A stretch of DNA of 64,000 nucleotides, taken from the NCBI GenBank assembly GCA_047967505.1, contig CM106538.1; one strand, written 5' to 3'. Source of the DNA: Dipteris shenzhenensis. Lineage: Eukaryota > Polypodiophyta > Polypodiopsida > Gleicheniales. Both the position numbers and the translations under genes were made by a program. This document shows positions 56,852-64,000 of the stretch, in pieces (within the stretch, counting starts at the first letter, position 1; each line of letters opens with the position of its first letter). The notes under the pieces were generated by a model. It was not told the DNA's origin. It saw only the letters and a list, made by a program, of their open reading frames with translations, and ran no database searches.

Positions 56852-58264
56852 CCGGGTGATCTAGCTGAGCGTGCGTGAATGCTTGAAGCTCAGCAGCTCT
56901 GTGGGAGGAAGGAGAAGCTTTGTGGGAAGCTTTGTGGGTGACTTTACTTGCATCCGAGTGTGCAGAGACCTTGGAGGAACCTTTGGAAAAGTCACTTTGG
57001 CTTTGCGAAGTGGTTTTGAGAGCCTGTTAAGAGCTTTCAAAGAAAAAGTCGTTTTTTGAGCTTTTCCCTGTTCCGTTCGATGACAGAGACTCCGTATTGA
57101 CTTGTAGAGGCAACTATTGCTTGCTTTTGGTGTCCACATTACTTCAGGAGCTTGGAAACACCTTCATTCTTGAATCTGGGATCATTTCAGTGGATTTCTG
57201 AGTCACTGTGTCAGTTCCTGCGTTTTTTGCCCGGGTGTTGGAACTCAAGTTTGGAGCAACCATTTGCAGATCTGTCAGTTCCGGTGGACTCAGGAGGTCC
57301 TAAAACTTCTATGTTGCTCATCATTCGCACTCCGGTGGAGTTTACAAACAGCTCTGTTTCTAAAAACGTTTTTCAGCCCGTGTGTTGGACCCAGTGATTG
57401 AGACCACGGTTTCCAAAACCGTCTGTCCCATTGCATTCCGGACGCCCAAAAACCCCTACCTATCAGTTCTTGCGTGAATCGGTGGAGGATTTTCAGAGTT
57501 ATAAATCTCTGTGTATTCGATTTCGTCTCTCTGTTATGCATTTTTCATACTAAGGTTTTGAAACCTTAGATTTATGCCACATGGCAGTGGATAAGTGTTG
57601 ACTCCCATTTCTCACTCATCGGTTGGGATTTTGGAGTTCTGGCAGAAGAGAGATATTTGCAGATTTTCTTGCTGATTTCGATTATGCAATGGCGCCCATG
57701 TTTTGAGGCATCTCAGGTTCTATTTTCAGTAGCGCTCATTACCGTGGGACTATGATTTCTTGAGCATACCTTATGCAGATCACTCTGGTTGCAGTTTGAG
57801 TAGTGTGCGCTCATTCGTGGTATGCATTGGGTTGCAATGGATGATTTATAGGCCATTTGGATGCATTGCGGTCCTTGTTGGATGCGCTGATAGGCCCAAA
57901 TTGCCTTATGGGATGCTATTTTTTATGGACGCTTTGCACATGGATGCTATTTTATGCTGAGGGACAGCTTTGAAACATTGCAGGTGATGCACTGATAGTG
58001 CTATGCTCTCTTGGATGAGACATTATTGATGCATATGCCAGTGGACAGTGTTTATGCTTGAGTCATTTGGCACTTATTGGCATTTTCTTTTGGGCCAGAT
58101 TTGCTCATATGGATGCATAGTATATGCACATGAGTCAGATGCTTTGAGCTTTGAGTTTTGGTGATATTTCACTCTATTGTGGCATACACATTTGGGTGCA
58201 CCTAGTATTTGGTGTGATTCTCTCTTGCAGGCACTAGCATTTGGGATTTTGCTTTATTTGCATC
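56852..58264 (+). other. Leader of the Tork-like element
   Basis: 1.4 kb without conserved coding sits between the primer site and gag. Several short open frames are present but look random. Confidence 0.6.
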
Positions 58265-60880
58265 ATGGCATCCTCTTCCACATCTGAAAAGGAGTTTTTC
58301 AGCATTAGAAAGTTTGATGGGACAAACTTTTCTTTGTGGAAAGAACAAATTAGGGATGTGCTTATTCAAAAGAAGCAGATTAAACCCTTGGCAGGGATTG
58401 AAGCTAAGCCTGCAAATATGTCTGAGGATGATTGGAATGAGTTGGATGCATTAGCAAAGTCTACTATTAGACTTCATCTTGCAGAGTCAGTTTATTTCAC
58501 AGTAGTAAATGAGAAGACTACGGAAGATTTGTGGAAGAAATTGTGTGCCACTTATGAAAATGAAACTGCCTCTAATAAAGTTTACCTCATGAAGAGGTTG
58601 TTTGAGCTGCAGATGAAGGAAGGGGTCTCCATTGCTTCTCACTTGAATGAATTCAATATTATTTTCAGCCAGCTTCAGGCTCAGAAAATGAATTTTGATG
58701 CGGAGACTAAGGCAATATTTCTCTTATGTTCATTGCCATCCTCATGGGATACCTTCCGTACAGCTGTCAGTAACTCTGCACCTGGTGGAGTACTGAAATT
58801 TGATGATGTTGTGGGTAGCTTGTTGGCCGAGGAGATTAGACGGAAGTCTATGGATGGCAACAAGCAGGATGCAGCCTTAAATGTGCAAAGGGGCAGATCA
58901 CAGTTCAGGGGGAAGTCCCAAGAAAGAGGGAAGTCTCGTAGCAAATCCAGGGCACGGAACATTGAGTGTTACCATTGTGGCAAGAAGGGCTATATGAAAA
59001 AGGATTGCTACAAGTTGAAAAGAGAGCAAAAGGATAAGAAAAAGAATGCAAATTGGGGTGCAAATCAAAAGGAAGAGAGTCCAAGGGAGGACAAAGGAAA
59101 AGTGAAGATCGAGGAGATCAATGCAGTCACACGTGATAGTGACAATGATGTTCTCTTCATGTCTAGTTTATCTGCAGAGTTGCTTACCACTTCAGATGAT
59201 GCATATTCCCAGGATTGGATTTTGGATTCTGGTGCTTCATTCCATGTTACTCCCCATAGGGAATGGTTCTCCACTTATGATAGTGGAAAGACAGGTTGTG
59301 TGCATCTTGGAAATGACTATGCATGTGACATAGTGGGAGCAGGTGACATAAAGTTTTCTTTTGCAAATGGGTCTGCATTTGTTTTGAAACATGTGAGACA
59401 TGTGCCTAAGCTGACCAAGAGTCTTATTTCAGTGGGTCAGCTAGATGATGCTGGTTTTCACACCACTTTTGGCTTTCAGAGTTGGAAAATTCAGAAGGGC
59501 TCTATGCTTTTGGCCAGGGGTGCCAAGTGTGGGACTTTGTATCCCTTACATGTATCAGGGGTATTTGATCATGTTGTTGCAATAACCGAGCAGCCAAGCA
59601 CTTCTTTGTGGCATTGCAGGTTGGGGCACATGAGCCAGAATGGAATGAAACTCTTATGCCGTTTGGGTTATGTACCGCGTTTGAGTTTCTCTGATTTTGA
59701 ATTTTGTGAGCACTGTCTCTATGGGAAGCAGACTAAATCAGCCCATAAAAGAAGGGGAAAGAAAGAGTTTGAAATGCTTGATTTGGTGCATTCAGATGTA
59801 TGTGGTCCCATGCCTACACGGTCATTAGGCGGGGCTGAATACTATGTGACATTCATTGATGATGCAACTAGGAAAGTGTGGGCTTATGCTATAGCTCGGA
59901 AGAGTGATGTTTTCCAGGTATTTCAGAAATGGCTGGCCTTGGTTGAGAATCAGTCAGGTAGAATGCTTAAATGCCTACGGACTGACAATGGTGGAGAGTA
60001 TCTCTCTCATGACTTTCAGCATTTCTGTGATACACGTGGGATTAAGAGGGAGCTCACATCCCCTCCAAAGCAAAATCCAGTTGCAGAAAAGATGAATCGT
60101 ACCATTCAAGAAAGGTTGCAATGCATGCTTTCCAATGCAAGTCTTTCTGGTGGTTTTTGGGCTGAGGCAATGAAGACTGCAGTGCATGTGATCAATAGAT
60201 CACCTAGTAAGAGTTTGGATGGTGGTATTCCTGAAGAGGCATGGAGTGGCAAGAAGCCCTCTTACTCTCATTTGCGTATATTTGGGTGTGAGGCATATGC
60301 ACATGTGCCAAAAGAGCTTCGAAAGAAGCTAGATCCTAAGTCTAGGAAATGCATCTTTCTGGGTTATGGTGAAAGTGGAGAGATGGGCTATCGTCTCTGG
60401 GATCCAGAAGCAAAGAAGATCATACGCAGCCATGATGTGGTCTTCAATGAGAAGAAGATGCATAAGGCACCCATGAGGGATGTGGAAATGAGGAGAATCA
60501 CTTTCCAGGATGTGAATCCACCTGCATATGTTGATAGACAACAAGCTGTCCATGCACCAAATGTGCAAGAAATGGTACAACCAAGTACTCCCACAGGTAT
60601 ACAATCAAGGGTAGATGATGGATCATCTATTGGTGGAAATGATGAGCCAAATGTGGCTGATATGCAAGTGGGACAGCAAACTGAAATGCCATTGAGAAGA
60701 TCATCTAGAGTGTCTAGACCGCCTGATAGGTTTGTTCCAGGGGTAGACTATGTGATGCTTACTGATTGCGGGGAGCCTTCTTGCTACAAAGAGGCTATGA
60801 TGCGTGAGGATCAACGCAAGTGGGAGTATGCTATGCAATCAGAGTATGCAATCAGAGATGAGTTCACTTATGAAGAATAA
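58265..60880 (+). pseudogene. Gag-protease-integrase part of the Copia polyprotein
   Basis: The start is the ATG at 58265 (MASSSTSEKEFFSIRKFDG); a further in-frame ATG lies 24 bases upstream. Residues ~1-200 are gag (FDGTNFSLWKEQIRDVL). The zinc knuckle at ~235-248 reads CYHCGKKGYMKKDC, with Tyr where the zinc-binding His is expected. Protease is at ~323 (WILDSGASFHVT). The pre-integrase HHCC zinc finger is LWHCRLGHMS to FCEHCLYGKQ. The integrase catalytic residues are in HSDVCGP, RTDNGGEY and VAEKMNRT. The integrase C-terminus (HLRIFGCEAYAHVP, then YRLWDPEAKKIIRSHDVVF) is intact. The frame would run on into RT, but a 13-bp tandem duplication at 60832-60857 shifts it, adding a short wrong tail and a stop at 60878-60880. 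Confidence 0.9.
60832..60857. repeat. 13-bp tandem duplication that shifts the Copia frame
   Basis: tatgcaatcagag occurs twice in tandem (60832-60844, 60845-60857). The 13-base gain moves RT/RNase H into the +1 frame relative to gag-integrase. Confidence 0.95.
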
Positions 60881-62336
60881 GACTTGGGACTTGGTTTCTT
60901 TGCTACATGGAAAGAAAGCATTGCCATGTAAATGGGTCTACAAAATGAAGGTCACAGGTGATGATGTGCCTAGATACAAGGCCCGTTTGGTTGCTAAAGG
61001 GTTCAAGCAAGAGAAGGGTGTGGACTTTGATGAGATATTCTCTCCGGTTGTGAAGATGACCACACTTAGATGCATGCTTGGACTAGTGGCAGTAGAGGAT
61101 ATGGAGCTTATGCAAATGGATGTCAAGACAGCTTTCTTGCATGGGGATTTGCATGAGGAAATTTACATGGTGCAGCCGGAAGGCTTTGAAGAAAAGGGTA
61201 AAGAGCATTTAGTTTGCAAGCTGAAGAAGAGTCTCTATGGTCTTAAGCAAGCGCCTAGAGAATGGTATCAGAAGTTTGATGCTTTCATTCGGTCCCAGGG
61301 TTTCAGAAGGAGTGAAATTGATCACTGCCTCTACACTAAAAGGGCTAAGGATAATAGCCTGATAATCCTGGCACTATATGTGGATGATATGCTATTGGCT
61401 AGCAAGAATACTTATGAGCTAGATGCTTTAAAGGCCAAGTTGCATGAGGCCTTTGATATGAAGGATTTGGGACTTGCAGGTCATATTCTTGGTATGCGCA
61501 TCATGCGTGATCGGAGTAGGAAATTCCTTTGGCTTTCACAAAAAGAGTATGTTACAAAAGTATTACAGCGTTTCAATATGGAGGGGGGGAAGGCAGTGAG
61601 TACTCCATTGCCTCCATATGTGAAACTGAGTCATACAGATAGTCCCAAATCAGATGAGGAGAGGGCCATGATGGCCAAGGTTCCTTATGCATCAGCAGTT
61701 GGGAGTCTTATGTATGCTATGATAGCTACTAGACCAGACATTGCATTTGCAGTGGGAGTTGTTAGCCGGTATATGGCTAATCCAGGAAAGAGGCATTGGG
61801 AGGCAGTTAAGTGCATCATGAGGTACATGAAGGGTACCAAGGAGATGTGCATCTGCTTTGGTAAAGGAGACATGCGTGTACTTGGGTACACAGATTCAGA
61901 CTATGCAGGGCATGTGGATAGTAGGAGATCCACTTCTGGTTATGTGTTCATCTTTGCAGGTGGTGCAGTGTCGTGGATGTCTCGCGCACAGAAGTGCGTT
62001 GCTTTGTCTACCACAGAGGCTGAGTATGTTGCAGCCACAGAGGGTTGCAAGGAGGCTATATGGCTTGATCGGCTAGTGGGAGATTTGGGGATTCATACAG
62101 GTGTACCGACATTGCATAGTGATTCCATGAGTGCTATTCAGCTAGCATGGAATCCGGTCTTTCATGCAAAGACCAAACACATTGAGGTCAGGTACCATTT
62201 CATCAGGGAGGTACTTGAGGACAAGCGCATAGAGCTTGTCAAGGTTCATACAGATGATAACCCTGCAGATATGCTGACGAAGAGTCTACCTAGTCAGCGG
62301 TTTGAGTATTGTCGTGTATTGATGGGCATTGGATAG
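60858..62336 (+). pseudogene. Reverse transcriptase and RNase H part of the Copia polyprotein
   Basis: The open frame shares its start region with the duplication and runs to TAG 62334-62336 without stops. RT motifs are ALPCKWVYKMK, RYKARLVAKGFKQ, QMDVKTAFLHGDLHEEIYM, LYGLKQAPREWYQKF and the catalytic LYVDDMLLA. RNase H motifs are GYTDSDYAGHVDSRRSTSGY, STTEAEYVAATE and HSDSMSAIQL, followed by FHAKTKHIEVRYHFIRE. All expected catalytic residues are visible. It is uncoupled from gag-integrase only by the 13-bp duplication. Confidence 0.9.
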
Positions 62337-62377
62337 TATGCTCACTGGTTCTTCTCCCTTAAAGGCACATTGTCCTT

Positions 62378-62389
62378 TAAGTGGGAGGT
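62378..62389 (+). promoter_or_regulatory. Polypurine tract
   Basis: taagtgggaggt immediately precedes the 3' LTR and primes plus-strand DNA synthesis. Confidence 0.75.
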
Positions 62390-62572
62390 TGTGGGGGTTA
62401 AAGGTCACTGTGCCTTAACCCCGGTTATGTACAATACTCAAACACATATATAAATGAATGAAAAAGAAGATTAGGGTGGTTCTGCACCCACCAAAACTTG
62501 TGTGGCTCTCTGTCTCTCTCTCTCTCGCTCTCTCTCCTTCTTCCATTCTTGCTTCCGTTGAGAGCACTCTCA
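62390..62572 (+). repeat. 3' LTR of the Tork-like element
   Basis: 183 bp, with no difference from the 5' LTR by eye. It is followed by gacat (62573-62577). Confidence 0.95.
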
Positions 62573-62577
62573 GACAT

Positions 62578-63189
62578 ACCAATTGACTCATTCATGCAAA
62601 TTTGCACCCCTGCAACAAAATGTCCTCGATGAATCTCGACCAATGCAAGTGCATGAGGATTTGGTGACTAGAATGCGACAAGTGCATGTGAGTGAAATGG
62701 AGTGCCATATGATATTGAACTGTAGCTACATATGGTAAATAAAACTTAAAAACCCATCACTTCCCCAACAAATGTAGCTATGAATTGGCGACTTGAGTCT
62801 CGTGTGTTCCCATAAATAATAAATAACAAATCATTCATTATGTAAATATCCAGTTGTTAAGAGCAGCCCATCTCACATTTGTCACACTTGCCCCTCAAGC
62901 AGCACAAGACTCCACACACATTGAGTTCCTTGTAATCATTAGGTAGATACCATATCTCTTCATAATTCTCATCATGTCATCCCATCATTGCAACCACATA
63001 ACAAGATAAGAAGCATACAATTCATTTTGAAGGTTGGTTTCATGTTGTATCCCTTTCAAGTAAGCTAGGACCCTCATGAGTCATGTAACCATGGAAGACC
63101 AAGCACAAACACAAACATTCTCATATTCTCATCAAGTCTCAACCCTCAATGAGGCAATATTATCTCCTCTTAGAACTAACCTTATCATC
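62578..63189. other. Flank of the Copia insertion, unassigned
   Basis: AT-rich DNA without recognisable genes. It is probably part of the older DNA into which the Copia element inserted. Confidence 0.4.
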
Positions 63190-64000
63190 AACCACCAACT
63201 TTTAGAGAAAATAACTTTCTATTAATGCAACCATACAAATAAGCAATCCACGAGGCACTGACCATGAGAAAAGAAATAAAACAAAAATTAGTTGTCCAAA
63301 AAAACAGAGCCTCTTTCTAAAGAGCTCACCTCATTGCCTAGGGAATCTCTAGAATAGGCGCTAACAACCAAGGTGGAGGTCTATACATTCGGAAAATACC
63401 TCACTCATAAAACATAAAGGTGTTTGTAGGCCAAGCCTTGCTAAAACACTCCGACTTTCGGTGGTTTCCCTCAATCCGAAACTCCCGTGCTACAAAATGG
63501 CACCTAGAATGTAAACGATGTATTTCCAAATGGCTACCAAGGTGGCTACTTGGGGAAGCCTCTGGCCTGCCATTACCAGATTATAGCGAGCAACCTAGAT
63601 GTTCCAGGAAACGATGCTAGACAACATCTCTAGACACTATCCTTTAGCAAAGGCAAAGGGCACAGGTGGGAATTTGCCAGCATATCCTATGCTTCTATCC
63701 TAAAAACTCATTGACCTTGGATCTTGTAGGCTAGAGAAACTTTATCACTAGACTATAGGGGCAACCTAGATGTTCTACGTAGTGATGTTAGGCACCATCT
63801 CCCCAACACTATATCTGGCAAAGGCAAAGGGTGTGGGCGAGATGGAGGCATTACATCCTGTGCCTCTATCTTGAAAACTCATTGGACCTAGACCTTGGAT
63901 GGAGACAGATCAATGGAGAAGGCATGAACCCCCTCCATAAGCCATGCAACCAACCCCCAAGTAAAGGCTTCTTGATCCTCTGTGGGATGGCCACAATCTA
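63190..64000 (-). pseudogene. LINE family 2, 3' part of ORF2 and tail
   Basis: Read on the - strand, the sequence encodes WNI, stop, VARYNLV and VATLVAIWKYIVYILGAILV, then FSKAWPTNTF and RPPPWLLAPILEIP. This aligns in layout with the family 1 C-terminus (ASISSWHIWRARCTEAL, then GIWTDTVHTLIAIWASM). The end near 63190-63215 has the tail actttctattaatg and an A-rich (T on + strand) run. The right edge lies outside the window. It has many stops. Confidence 0.5.
63591..63935. repeat. 171-bp tandem duplication in the LINE remnant
   Basis: Units start caacctagatgttc at 63591 and 63762. Both include ggcaaaggcaaaggg/gcaaaggcaaagggc and ctatcYtRaaaactcattg. They are moderately diverged. Confidence 0.75.

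Larger units (their letters stand above)
56655..62572 (+). mobile_element. Young Tork/Tnt1-like Copia retrotransposon
   Basis: The 183-bp LTRs (56655-56837, 62390-62572) appear identical, flanked by the perfect 5-bp duplication gacat (56650-56654, 62573-62577). A perfect primer-binding site and a polypurine tract are present. The order is gag, protease, integrase, RT, RNase H. Motif spellings and gag style fit the Tork (Tnt1-type) lineage. Apart from a 13-bp duplication, a zinc-knuckle change and a possible integrase change, it looks complete. Its age is very low. Confidence 0.95.

Noticed and set aside
60804-60880. Programmed frameshift between integrase and reverse transcriptase
   Set aside because: Tork-like Copia elements use one continuous frame. 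The offset here is fully explained by an exact 13-bp tandem duplication.

Overview
This window looks like repeat-rich nuclear DNA from a land plant with a large genome. The evidence is a plant-type ribokinase gene with GT-AG introns (one about 10 kb long), Copia and Ty3/gypsy LTR retrotransposons primed by initiator Met tRNA, plant L1-like LINEs, (CCCTAAA)-like blocks, and a plant-type transposase with a SWIM zinc finger. A fern or another early-diverging or large-genome plant would fit, but the sequence alone does not fix the species. I see no rRNA, tRNA or CRISPR. Almost everything is mobile-element DNA, much of it nested.

1-9.9 kb: a cluster of one L1-like LINE family (family 1). It holds a + strand copy with a polypyrimidine leader, split by an antisense 5'-truncated copy with a 13-bp target duplication. 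That copy runs tail to tail into an inverted copy, which joins a sense 3' end (a twin-priming-like layout). An antisense LTR-retrotransposon 5' fragment follows.

9.9-24.6 kb: tandem duplications, then three C-terminal exons of a pfkB-family ribokinase (13508-13693, 23770-23965, 24084-24175). The 10,076-bp intron between the first two holds a nearly complete antisense LINE, an LTR fragment, an unassigned ORF and the 5' part of another LINE.

24.9-43.1 kb: a decayed family-2 LINE; a Copia element (27269-33574) with matching LTRs but a large reverse-transcriptase deletion; Ty3/gypsy remnants; a third LINE type; and unassigned decayed ORFs.

42.9-55.6 kb: the most unusual region. A multi-exon gene on the - strand (RGG-rich N-terminus, ParB-like segment, AT-hook-like motif, beta-class DNA adenine/cytosine-N4 methyltransferase-like core) is divergent from a + strand gene for a MULE-like DDE transposase with a SWIM finger. 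The space between them carries a G-rich minisatellite and about nine long palindromes with the core GACCCC-TTTCGTCGACGAAA-GGGGTC. Similar half-sites or hairpins occur near both outer edges. I infer a large two-gene DNA transposon that carried its own DNA methyltransferase. This copy is inactivated by stops, a 13-bp duplication and a LINE insertion.

55.7-64 kb: a Ty3/gypsy remnant with an embedded LTR; a young Tork/Tnt1-like Copia element (56655-62572) with identical 183-bp LTRs and a perfect 5-bp target duplication, but a 13-bp tandem duplication that breaks its polyprotein; then the 3' part of a family-2 LINE.
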